Shown here piece by piece: positions 14,501 to 20,327 of a stretch of 23,818 bases of DNA. Each line of letters begins with the position of its first letter. Positions within the stretch are counted from its first letter, which is position 1. The notes under the pieces were generated by a model. It was not told where the DNA came from, did not search any database, and saw only the letters and a list, made by a program, of their open reading frames with translations. The stretch is taken from contig DLNB01000059.1 of the NCBI GenBank assembly GCA_002479455.1, positions 1 through 23,818 of the forward strand. The letters are read 5' to 3'. Made by a program: the position numbers and the translations under genes. The stretch comes from Acetothermia bacterium UBA7521 (GTDB lineage Bacteria > Bipolaricaulota > Bipolaricaulia > Bipolaricaulales > Bipolaricaulaceae).

Positions 14501-16960
14501 GGAGTAGAGGCACGAGTCCGTGAACAACGCGGTGGCCGTGATCTCACGGCCAGGACCACAGCGCTTCCTCACATGGAAGGTGAGGATGGACTGGGCGTTG
14601 CTCGGTTGTTCCACAAAGGCGCTGGCGTAGTCCCACTCGTAGTAATCGGGGTACTCCGTGGGAACGGTGCTCGCCGGACACACGCCACTGCACCCAATGC
14701 TCCCCGTGTTCACGATGTAGTAGTTGAGGCTGCCAAGCCGAAGCTGCACGTTGTGGGGGTCAGCAACCGACGTCTTGGTGAGGGTCACGGTAACGTTGTA
14801 GGTCCCGCACGAGTCCACGAAGTCGGTGGGGAGTCCCGAGATGGCGACGCTCATCGACGGGGTGACGGTCGTCACAACGAGGGTCTCTGTGATCTGGCAC
14901 GGCTGCGTGCACTCATCGCCTGTGGTGCAGCCCGGCCCGAGGTCGAGGGTCGTCCAGGTGTAGAAGCTGTAGGTGCTGGGGCACGTTGTGGGGAGCGAAC
15001 CTGGGATGAACCCAAGGCGGTACGAGATCACGAGTGTCTTCCCCCAGACCAGACTGCCGTCGTCGATGCCCTCGATCTCCAGGGTTCCGCCAGGGGTCGT
15101 ATCCACCAGGGTCACCGGAGCCGTCGGAACCGTGTCTACCGTGATCTCGAGCGAGCCGTTCACGTACTCTTGCAGGTTTTCGGCGTAGGCGATGAACGTG
15201 AGGTCGGTAAACCGGATCTCGGGGCCGTCGCTGGCAAAGGTGTACGTGTTCGTGTACGTGATCTCCCCGCACTTCTCCTGGGTCGAGGGGGTCGCCGTGC
15301 GACTGGCGGTGACGAGCTGGTAGCACTGGATGGCGATGGGGGCCGAGTCGGATGCCGAGATCACGCACCCGCAGCAGTTCGTAGCCATCGCGGTGGCCGT
15401 GAGGGTACCGACCTGGCCGCACTGGAGCCTGCCCGGGGCGGCGAGCTTGAACGACGTGGAGAGGGGGATGGTGGGGGGTGTGGTCCAGGAGATCGTTCCC
15501 CCGGTCCCGTCTCCCCCGTGGACCCATGTGCCGCTGCCGCTGTCGGTGACCGCGAACCCAGCAGGCACGTTCACCACCACGGAGATGTCGGTTGTAAATC
15601 CGCTCCCGCAGCTGTCGAGCCCGGAGAAGCTCACTTCTAGGTCGTAGCTCCCCACGTCGCAGATGTAGACCTCGCCGGATCCCGTGAGGTTCACGGACAG
15701 GCGCGGCGGGCCCTCGGGACCGTAGGTTGTCGAGAAGCTCCCGATCTGGATGGGTGGTCGGAACTCCTCCCCGCACACGTTCTCGTAAATGGACTGGCAG
15801 AGTACTGTGCCGCTCGGCACGGTCGCGCACCAATCGCCCGGGTACGTCACGGTGAACGAGAGGATGTACGTCTCGCCGGCGGGGATCGACTCGTCGAGGA
15901 CAAAGCATCCTCCCACATAGGTCGCGCCCGCCCCCACGTCGCTGACCACCAGGGGGGCGCAGTCCATGCAGAGGCGGATGTTGTAGGCCGCGCCCAGGCC
16001 CGTATTCGTGATGAGAATGGTCACGGGTACGCCACTTGGGGAGCAGTAGGGCATGGCGATCGTGGGTGGTGTCCAGGAGAGGAACGGGTTTCTGGGAACG
16101 AGCAGAATCGACGCGGTGGCCGTGCCGCCGTGTACGGCGGTATCGAAGCAGACCGAGCCATCATCACACCCAAACCGAACGTCGGCCCTGTTTCTCAGGT
16201 CAGTGCAGCCCACCACGCGCGCTCTGATCTCGATCTCCACCCACCCCCCGGGCAGGATCTCCGTGAGCGAGGGAGCATAGCCCTTGTCCCAGGTCGTGGT
16301 CTGGCCTACGTTGTCGCCGGCAGGATCGGACGACACGTAGGCGAGGCCGCTCCCCAGGACGTCCGTGACCACCACGTTGTAGATCGGACCGAGGCCCGTG
16401 TTCTCCACGCGGAGGGTCCAGGTCACCTCGTCTCCCACTCCCGCGGAGATGACGGAGGGGATCTTCTCGACACGCACCGCGCCGGGAAGGATCTCCACCG
16501 GCTGGGAATCGGAGATCCAGTAACCCGTTCCGTCGAGGACGAAGTCCACGCGGGCGCCGAGGGTGCCCGAGATCGTCCCGCAGCCTGTGATGAGCGCGAA
16601 CTCCACGGTAACGGTCTCCCCGGGGGGAAGTTCGTACGCCGTCCCGAGGATGAGGTCCAGATCCCAGGTCAGGTTGAGGCCCGACGGAGTTGGCTCTGCG
16701 GGCACGGGCGTCCCGTCGTCAAGCGTGATCAGCCCCGACCCGGGGACGTAGGCAAACCCAGCATTGGGCAGCGTGGAGAGAAACGCGATCGAGCTCGCGG
16801 TCTGGACGGGGTCCGTCGTGAACGCGATCACAAACGTGGCCTGTTCGCACCGGCCCATCTGGGTCGGCCCTGTGAGGTCCACGGACTGGCTGATGGAGAG
16901 CTGGCCTAACAAGCTCATACCTGCGGCCAGGAAGAGAACCAAGCGCCATCCAGTCTTCAC
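8585..16960 (-). CDS. Giant cysteine-rich DUF11/CARDB repeat surface protein
   Basis: A 2791-residue exported protein. I choose the GTG at 16960 because AGGAGAGGGGGG precedes it and a short basic signal peptide (KTGWRLVLFLAAGMSLLG) follows; a TTG at 16978 is the longer alternative. Numbering from that longer start, residues about 40-1510 hold DUF11-like beta-sandwich repeats of two alternating kinds, residues about 1515-2100 five CARDB units each with [IV]CEC-x3-NN, and about 2105-2750 four more DUF11 repeats with Asp-rich linkers. The tail has a hydrophobic segment (WTALGLVLLTGAVGAQ) followed by RRTRKP, an anchor-like ending. I count about 87 cysteines, nearly all before residue 2105 or in the last repeat. 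DUF11 and CARDB proteins are commonly surface adhesion or stalk proteins. The specific role here is unknown. Confidence 0.85.
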   Translation of the reverse strand: MKTGWRLVLFLAAGMSLLGQLSISQSVDLTGPTQMGRCEQATFVIAFTTDPVQTASSIAFLSTLPNAGFAYVPGSGLITLDDGTPVPAEPTPSGLNLTWDLDLILGTAYELPPGETVTVEFALITGCGTISGTLGARVDFVLDGTGYWISDSQPVEILPGAVRVEKIPSVISAGVGDEVTWTLRVENTGLGPIYNVVVTDVLGSGLAYVSSDPAGDNVGQTTTWDKGYAPSLTEILPGGWVEIEIRARVVGCTDLRNRADVRFGCDDGSVCFDTAVHGGTATASILLVPRNPFLSWTPPTIAMPYCSPSGVPVTILITNTGLGAAYNIRLCMDCAPLVVSDVGAGATYVGGCFVLDESIPAGETYILSFTVTYPGDWCATVPSGTVLCQSIYENVCGEEFRPPIQIGSFSTTYGPEGPPRLSVNLTGSGEVYICDVGSYDLEVSFSGLDSCGSGFTTDISVVVNVPAGFAVTDSGSGTWVHGGDGTGGTISWTTPPTIPLSTSFKLAAPGRLQCGQVGTLTATAMATNCCGCVISASDSAPIAIQCYQLVTASRTATPSTQEKCGEITYTNTYTFASDGPEIRFTDLTFIAYAENLQEYVNGSLEITVDTVPTAPVTLVDTTPGGTLEIEGIDDGSLVWGKTLVISYRLGFIPGSLPTTCPSTYSFYTWTTLDLGPGCTTGDECTQPCQITETLVVTTVTPSMSVAISGLPTDFVDSCGTYNVTVTLTKTSVADPHNVQLRLGSLNYYIVNTGSIGCSGVCPASTVPTEYPDYYEWDYASAFVEQPSNAQSILTFHVRKRCGPGREITATALFTDSCLYSSCSVSASRTPSFLRGPLLLYVLKTPEVIYATQNPVTWTIHVTNGGAGPAYEVWVDDELGNGLEYVSSTADPDVQTHPNEDHEGVVINGVSWRIPVIAPGATRTLTVTARMTSCTELTNWVQAGVGCGGEDCHTSAPDSATVLIPTTNVVATASTNSPINTCAVQYATITIRNAGDPAVYNLAAEVTLPFGIHYVSGSAEWRKSGGSWIAAGDPMIAGSTLTWSEAEASGLTELRSRQTLDLRFQIRADCAFTGGSLPFQVFYQSVCSAPRSTPVGTFTLASRQPQISVTKTQTSPPAGSPIDCGGNVTWQIVVRNTGPIPVPYVWVEDEMDPGFTYLDSSPAGNNADSITTWEITDLPLNGTATLTLTAQAPGAGDPSCTDLSNTVRASWGCPPPDPCLTDTPASDTIQGTRAPTVSLSTVLSPSSIPTCGETDFTLTITNTSTATAASVDVRITLPSGLSYVPGTTEIDCGEGFVLSSDPTIVGQALTWYSEVDPGSNLCAEIPPSSSVRVRFRAKADCYVTASNASIRVWYYDCCETTQRTADGSRSIPRTTPALTITKLPATVPLDCHDPDNQVTWTITVTNTGSASADWVRVEDTLGANLLYVDSDPAGTPMASQRWGWEFGPLGPNESQVVQVTARLVRPNESCASALRTNTAQAWWGCGTPDGDPNMSDGCTGGGPVTATARVTIPDLTLTSTNITPVLTCVEDGNHSGRVTIVVRNTGDAPVTGDFRLRVEEVTTGWWREGYFSADFGGTLPVNASSTRTIHVDGWPVSCQSCTYRFTVTLDLDDDICECIEGNNANSRDWTITLPDLTVRRHTLSLTCAGDGQVLISGTVTLGNEGCGNPLAANVPMRFVLRDGAGCAGTDLYTWTETFTGVSIPAGGEQTFTVSHTFPIDLCTEASGCTVSLLIEADSTGSICECDGANNTLCAEFDIVIPDVVVAGENLTLTCAGDGQVLISGTVTLGNEGCGSALTANVPMRLALHDGSGCSGTELYGWTLTFTGVSIPVGGEQMFTVSHTFPINLCTAVTGCTVSLLIEADYAGTICECSGTNNAWCVDFPVEIPDLVVTAVVPIVLNACKPGTVAVTVANAGCVESPAGVVVRITGAATGEIMLPTIPAGETATVTVDLDEVLSCGFHEVTATVDPDAQVCECSSANNVLGAGFTVVDPDLSLTDLVVLCQGDGSFAVTATARNGGTEAAPPSTVRIWVDGALFHIVYVPALDIGATFAISYDTPRLKCGLDHLFVVTVDEDDEICECNEENNVVEALARCPCPGLVTAKATTEILRAGTSVPTNSPVQAGDLITYTLTVRNVGSGWAFNVDLWDLLPVEFAYIPGSTSASWPSGSSVADPTGGAGPYLEWDLSATLLPGEVLTLTFRAFVMSGVVQGSSYTNTMGATGNEGEGTPVPPDSGVPGDDDPDDRSSVTHPAAVPALALDKAISDVLRGGVSRGPAGPVEPGDVIVYTVTIRNVGYGVAYNVDFTDLLPPGVVYDMSYGDGTYVVDIPATGPSSLGIADGASGMVSADISATLAVGGTLTAVYRVQVLSTVSQGVSLVNYAVTTGEDGAGTPIPEFNPSVDDLYPDRDSTQIGVVEPGLALDKEIIDVLRGGVSIWPTPIVLWGDVIVYRMTVRNVGLGTAYDVDLTDALPFGVAYDATFGDGTYTVDDPPGGGFFGVPDGAMGLITANISATIAGGGTLVAVYRGLVTPEAEPGSYLTNLAAVTGRDGAGTPIPEFNPDVGDVYPDRDSTTIRLGAPALVTNKAYYCELCDPCAPEPVECAACPGEPIAVSVGSTVGFQLTVTNVGYSHAYDIIAEDRLPAGFAYVEESAVAKWPGGESQLEPFGSPGPVLTWMTGLALGPGERLTITFDALVTAGASVGEEVHNVMSASGVDSFNTPIPADSSVFVPADDDPDDMSVLRLIVRPAPTGSPGTDDTRSARVAGWWTALGLVLLTGAVGAQLRRTRKPGAQ
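9249..10215 (-). repeat. Tandem 483-bp DUF11 units inside the giant gene
   Basis: Two adjacent units, each 161 residues, encode closely similar DUF11 repeats. Both begin DK(A/E)I(S/I)DVLRGGVS, continue DVIVY-x-(M/V)T(I/V)RNVG, and end GAGTPIPEFNP followed by YPDRDST. Corresponding bases in the linker are 483 bp apart (9252 and 9735). They contain no cysteine, unlike the N-terminal repeats. This is intragenic duplication, not a mobile element. Confidence 0.8.
10718..12118 (-). repeat. Five CARDB units with exact 381/381/315/315-bp spacing
   Basis: The CEC codons of the five [IV]CEC-x3-NN motifs start on the + coordinates 12110, 11729, 11348, 11033 and 10718. The intervals are exactly 381, 381, 315 and 315 bp, i.e. 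127, 127, 105 and 105 residues. The second and third units are nearly identical (both contain LTCAGDGQVLISGTVTLGNE). This points to stepwise unit duplication. Confidence 0.85.
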
Positions 16961-16992
16961 TGCCCCCCCTCTCCTCAAGAACGCGGTCTCGC

Positions 16993-16998
16993 ATTATA
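16993..16998 (-). promoter_or_regulatory. Candidate -10 element for the giant surface-protein gene
   Basis: On the - strand this is a perfect TATAAT, 32 bases before the GTG start at 16960. It would give a leader of about 25 nt containing the AGGAGAGGGGGG site. No good -35 hexamer stands 16-18 bases upstream. The sequence is strikingly AT-rich for this genome. Confidence 0.5.
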
Positions 16999-17174
16999 GG
17001 TCAAGACACGGAGACGTGCTGTGGCGCAGATCACGAAGCAAAGGGGATTGCGCACGAGTCAAACATGATGGCAAGGAGGTGAAAGAGGTGGAAGCGCACC
17101 GGGACGCCACACCAGGTGACTCACCCTGGGATGGGAGTCGATGAGGAGAACGGTGCCATCCCATCCCACGCGGC

Positions 17175-17190
17175 TTCCCGCATCGCGGGA
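17175..17190. other. Short GC-rich hairpin after the UPF0016 gene
   Basis: TTCCCGC and GCGGGA arms around ATC form a small hairpin just beyond the stop of the - strand gene at 17202. There is no T-run, so a terminator role is weakly supported. The rest of 16999-17201 shows nothing I can identify. Confidence 0.25.
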
Positions 17191-17201
17191 CGAACAGTAG
17201 C

Positions 17202-17483
17202 TCACCCGGTGGTCATGGCCCGGTAGATGACGAGGCCGCCCACAGCGACGAACAGGATCCCTGCCCCAAGCTGGACGTACTTTGTGGGCAGGAACTCCCC
17301 CACCAGTCCTCCCACGAACGCCCCGAGGAGGCTCACCACAGATAGGGCGAGAGAAGCGCCGAGGAACACCGCCCACGGAGCGCGGTGCTGCGAGGAAAGC
17401 GTGAACACGAGGAGCTGGGTCTTGTCGCCCAGCTCGGCGAGGAACACCATCCCAAACGTCGTCAAGACGAGTCTCCAGTCCAC
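17202..17483 (-). CDS. Half-size UPF0016/GDT1 family cation transporter
   Basis: A 93-residue membrane protein with three predicted helices. Near the N-terminus is ELGDKTQ (residues 17-23), the E-x-G-D-K-T signature of the UPF0016/TMEM165/GDT1 family, whose members move Mn2+ or Ca2+. The GTG at 17483 is the start, because AAGGAGG lies seven bases ahead; the longer open frame upstream is not family-like and overlaps the divergent gene. Full-length members have two such units; this is one, so it probably works as an oligomer. It is divergent from the MATE gene with 100 bp between the starts. The substrate is inferred from the family only. Confidence 0.87.
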   Translation of the reverse strand: MDWRLVLTTFGMVFLAELGDKTQLLVFTLSSQHRAPWAVFLGASLALSVVSLLGAFVGGLVGEFLPTKYVQLGAGILFVAVGGLVIYRAMTTG

Positions 17484-17564
17484 GGCATGCCCTCCTTGCG
17501 GTGGCCGATGATAGCCCCTCGCGACACGCTCTGTTGGCGCGCTGCAGATCTGGGCGAAGCCGCG

Positions 17565-17570
17565 TATACT
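17565..17570 (+). promoter_or_regulatory. Candidate -10 element immediately before the MATE gene
   Basis: TATACT ends 13 bases before the ATG at 17584 and no Shine-Dalgarno sequence intervenes. If used, transcription would begin within a few bases of the start codon, giving a nearly leaderless mRNA. No clear -35 hexamer is at the standard distance. Confidence 0.4.
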
Positions 17571-17583
17571 TCCGCCTTCACCG

Positions 17584-18987
17584 ATGAAGACCGTTGCGAT
17601 CCGGGATCGAATCCTCACTGGTCCCATCCTGCCCACGATGATCCACCTCGCTTGGCCGGTGATGCTCACCGCGGCCCTCCAGGCGTTGTACAACCTCGTG
17701 GATGCGTTCTGGCTTGGCCGACTGGGAACAGCGGCGGTGGCGGCGCCGGGGATGGCGTGGCCGATCCTGTTCTTCTTCATGTCGTTCGCCGGGGGGTTCC
17801 AGGCCGCGGGCGCAACATTCGTCGCCCAGCACTTCGGGGCCCGCGACCAGGACGGAGCAGAAGAAGCGGCGGGGCAGGTCCTCGCCTTCCTCGCCTTGGT
17901 CTCCGCCGTGCTCGGTGGTGTGGGGTTCGCGCTCTCTCCGACCATCCTTCGTCTAATCGGCGCGCCCGATGACATCTACCCGCTGGCTCTCCTCTACCTG
18001 CGCATCGAGTGTTTGGGCCTGCCGATCATGTTCCTTGCCCACGCGTTCGGTGGGCTGATGCTGGGGTTGGGGAACACGCGGTTGATGATGTACCTCAGCG
18101 CTTCGTCGCTCCTGTTCAACGTAGCGCTCGATCCCCTGTTCATCTTCGGGTGGGGACCGTTCCCGGCGTGGGGCGTGGCCGGAGCCGCCGGAGCGACGAT
18201 CCTGTCCCGGGTCCTGGTGGCGGCGGTGGGGCTGGCGCTCCTGTTCTCCGGTCGGGCGGGGATCAAGCTTCGTCTGAGAAACCTCCGTCCGCGGTTGGAG
18301 CGAATCCTGCCCATTCTCCGCGTCGGCCTGCCCAATGTGCTTGACCAGGCGAGCACCTCGCTCGGGTTCGTGGTGATGATGGGCCTCGTGTCCGGCTTCG
18401 GAACGGCGGTGGTGGCGGCGTACACCGTGGGCAACCGGATCATCAACCTGGTGAACGTGATCAGCTGGGGAGCGGGGAGCGCCCTCGTGGCGATGATCGG
18501 CCAGAACCTGGGGGCCGACCAGACGGACCGGGCGGAGCGGATCGCCCGCCGGGGGATCTCGGCGACGTTTCTCGCCCTGATTGGGCTGTACTTCGTCGCG
18601 CTCTTTCTCCGTCGGCCGCTGTTTGGCCTGTTCGTGGCCGATCCAGAGGTCATCCGCCAGGGCGCCTGGTACATCGCTGTGTTTGGGATGTCGGTCCCGT
18701 TCTTCGGTCTGTTCGATGGGGCAGCCGCCACGTTCCGCGGCTCGGGTCACACCGTGCCGCCGATGGTGATGGCCATCGTCCGGTTGTGGGTCCTGCGCGT
18801 GTTCTTGGCATGGGCGCTTGCCTACCCCCTCGGGTTCGGGACGACGGGAATGTGGGCGGGGATGACGTTGAGCAACGTGCTTGCGGGAACGGCTCTCGCC
18901 CTGTGGCTTGGGCGCGGGACGTGGAAGCGCAAGGTGATACGGGCTCCCATCGAGGGCGCGGCGCGGGCGACCGCCACGGGGTCGTGA
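17584..18987 (+). CDS. MATE family efflux transporter
   Basis: A 467-residue polytopic membrane protein with about twelve hydrophobic segments in two similar halves, the MATE (MatE domain) architecture. The first half begins TMIHLAWPVMLTAALQALYN followed by LVDAFWLGRLG, a typical opening helix pair. The second half begins ILRVGLPNVLDQASTSLGFV, a repeat of the same pattern. Such proteins export drugs, metabolites or lipids using Na+ or H+ gradients; the substrate cannot be told from sequence. The ATG at 17584 directly follows a TATACT box and lacks a visible ribosome binding site. Length is normal for the family. Basic residues occur at the C-terminus after the last helix. Confidence 0.93.
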   Translation: MKTVAIRDRILTGPILPTMIHLAWPVMLTAALQALYNLVDAFWLGRLGTAAVAAPGMAWPILFFFMSFAGGFQAAGATFVAQHFGARDQDGAEEAAGQVLAFLALVSAVLGGVGFALSPTILRLIGAPDDIYPLALLYLRIECLGLPIMFLAHAFGGLMLGLGNTRLMMYLSASSLLFNVALDPLFIFGWGPFPAWGVAGAAGATILSRVLVAAVGLALLFSGRAGIKLRLRNLRPRLERILPILRVGLPNVLDQASTSLGFVVMMGLVSGFGTAVVAAYTVGNRIINLVNVISWGAGSALVAMIGQNLGADQTDRAERIARRGISATFLALIGLYFVALFLRRPLFGLFVADPEVIRQGAWYIAVFGMSVPFFGLFDGAAATFRGSGHTVPPMVMAIVRLWVLRVFLAWALAYPLGFGTTGMWAGMTLSNVLAGTALALWLGRGTWKRKVIRAPIEGAARATATGS

Positions 18988-19085
18988 GCCAGCTGTTTCG
19001 CGCTGCAGACTCCACAATGGCTTGCGGTGCCCGCTTCGGGATGCGTGCAGTGCGCAGCTGCTGGGGGTAGGGAGGGGAGCTGGGG

Positions 19086-19910
19086 ATGAGAGTAGGGATC
19101 ATCGGCATCGGGACGGTGGGCCAGGCGTTGGCCCGTGGTTTCCTTCGGGCTGGGGTAGAGGACCTGGCGGGCACCACCGCTCACCCCGCATCGGCGGAGC
19201 GAGCGAGGCGAGCGCTTGGGATCCCGGTCTCCACGGACAACCAGGCATTGGTCCGCAGCCGGGACATCCTGATCCTTGCCGTCAAACCCGGCGCAGTGGC
19301 ACGGGTGGTGGGGGAGATCGCCCCGTTCGTTACTCCACAGCAGACGCTGGTCACCCTAGCCGCCGCAACGCCGACAGCCCGGGTAGAGGGGCTCTTGGGC
19401 AGCGGGGTGCCCGTCATCCGGGCGATGCCGAACACCCCCTGCGCGGTCGGCGCTGGGATGACCGTGCTCTGCCCAGGACGCTCTGCGGGACCCGACCAGT
19501 TGAGTGCTGTGCAGGCGTTGTTCGCCACCGTGGGCCGAGTGGCGTGGGTGGAAGACGAGGATCTGATGAGCGTGGTGACTGCCCTCTCCGGATCTGGCCC
19601 CGCCTACACCTTCATCATCCTCGAGGCGTTGAGCGAGGGTGGGGTGAAGATGGGCCTTCCCCGGGCTCTGGCCACTGAACTCGCTGCGCAGGCGCTCCTC
19701 GGTGGGGCAGCTCTGGCGTTGGAGTCGGGGCAGCACCCAGCACTGCTCAAGGCCGACGTGACCACCCCCGCCGGCGTCACCATCGACGGGCTTCTCGCCC
19801 TGGAGGAAGGAGGGGCCCGGGTATCCCTGATCAAGGCCGTGATGGCGGCCACGGAACGGTCGGCCCAGCTCGCCTCCCTTCTCGACCGCGACGCGTCCCG
19901 TCCCACCTGA
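19086..19910 (+). CDS. proC: Pyrroline-5-carboxylate reductase
   Basis: A 274-residue cytoplasmic enzyme that reduces pyrroline-5-carboxylate to proline with NAD(P)H, the last step of proline synthesis. It has the Rossmann motif GIGTVG at residues 7-12, AVKP at 65-68, MPNTP at 114-118, the SGSGPAY motif at 168-174, and the C-terminal signature DVTTPAGVTIDGL at 224-236. A GGAGGGGAG site precedes the ATG. The gene follows the MATE exporter after 98 bp and is followed by a 417-bp gap. No other proline genes are in view. Length and motifs are all normal. Confidence 0.96.
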   Translation: MRVGIIGIGTVGQALARGFLRAGVEDLAGTTAHPASAERARRALGIPVSTDNQALVRSRDILILAVKPGAVARVVGEIAPFVTPQQTLVTLAAATPTARVEGLLGSGVPVIRAMPNTPCAVGAGMTVLCPGRSAGPDQLSAVQALFATVGRVAWVEDEDLMSVVTALSGSGPAYTFIILEALSEGGVKMGLPRALATELAAQALLGGAALALESGQHPALLKADVTTPAGVTIDGLLALEEGGARVSLIKAVMAATERSAQLASLLDRDASRPT

Positions 19911-19920
19911 CCATCTTGGC

Positions 19921-20026
19921 TCCCTGCCGTTACCAACGTGTGCGGGAGCGGGCTACAGAGCCTACGGCCGCGCGGAGCACGCCGGCTCCCCGTGGCTAGG
20001 AAGCCCCCCGCGGATGAGGTCAGGGA
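19921..20026 (+). ncRNA. Candidate structured RNA between proC and the Nif3-like gene
   Basis: Three nested helices can be drawn by eye. TCCCTG (19921-19926) pairs with CAGGGA (20021-20026). GCGGG and GGGCT around 19942-19954 pair with AGCCCCCCGC (20002-20011). Inside, AGCC/GGCT, CGG/CCG and GGAG/CTCC (19959-19997) form an apical stem. The span is about 106 nt. GC-rich DNA forms hairpins easily, so this is only a candidate. It could be an ncRNA, a 5' regulatory leader for the downstream operon or part of a proC 3' end. Confidence 0.25.
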
Positions 20027-20313
20027 CGAGCTGCCACCCAGATCCATCTCTTGTACGCGGGGAGAGGCGATCATCGCACCACCATGGACACGACGGTCAG
20101 CACAGAGAGCGCGAAGGAATCTGGACCTTCCAGGCACTGGAGTTCACGCTTGTTGATCGTCGTGTTCTTGGTCCCCCTTGTGAGAGGCCGTTGGGTTGAG
20201 CGGCTCCTCTCCGCGCTCAGCACGCACGCAGCAGGCCCAGGCGCCGAGGGTCTGCGGTCGTACCGGCATGGGAAGACGGCAGTCCTTCCTTGCTTCGCAA
20301 CGGATCGAGACGC

Positions 20314-20319
20314 TACACT
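20314..20319 (+). promoter_or_regulatory. Candidate -10 element at the Nif3-like gene start
   Basis: TACACT lies eight bases before the ATG at 20328, so a start of transcription at the normal distance would fall on or next to the ATG. A weak TTGCTT stands 18 bases upstream. There is no Shine-Dalgarno sequence before the ATG. This fits a leaderless transcript. Confidence 0.38.
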
Positions 20320-20327
20320 CCCTTGAC

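Larger units (their letters stand above)
19911..20327 (+). other. 417-bp intergenic region with a possible folded RNA
   Basis: No recognised gene. A nested set of inverted repeats spans 19921-20026, described separately. The rest (20041-20310) shows only short open frames without family resemblance or ribosome binding sites. I looked for tRNA, SRP RNA and common riboswitch motifs and found no convincing match. Confidence 0.4.

Noticed and set aside
14381..15640. A 419-residue open frame on the + strand
   Set aside because: Antisense shadow of the DUF11 gene; composition is typical of reverse-strand reading, with no domain motifs.
17484..17583. Possible Mn2+ (yybP-ykoY) riboswitch before the UPF0016 gene
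   Set aside because: The 100-bp gap is shared by two divergent starts and shows none of the riboswitch's conserved loops.
20018..20036. B12-box-like TCAGG...GCTGCC sequence
   Set aside because: Spacing differs from the consensus and the other conserved parts of a cobalamin riboswitch core are not present; the downstream gene has no B12 link.
20051..20326. Small frame with a possible membrane segment (RLLIVVFLVPLVRGRW)
   Set aside because: No ribosome binding site, no recognisable family, and it ends exactly at the next gene's start; one hydrophobic stretch is not enough to call it.
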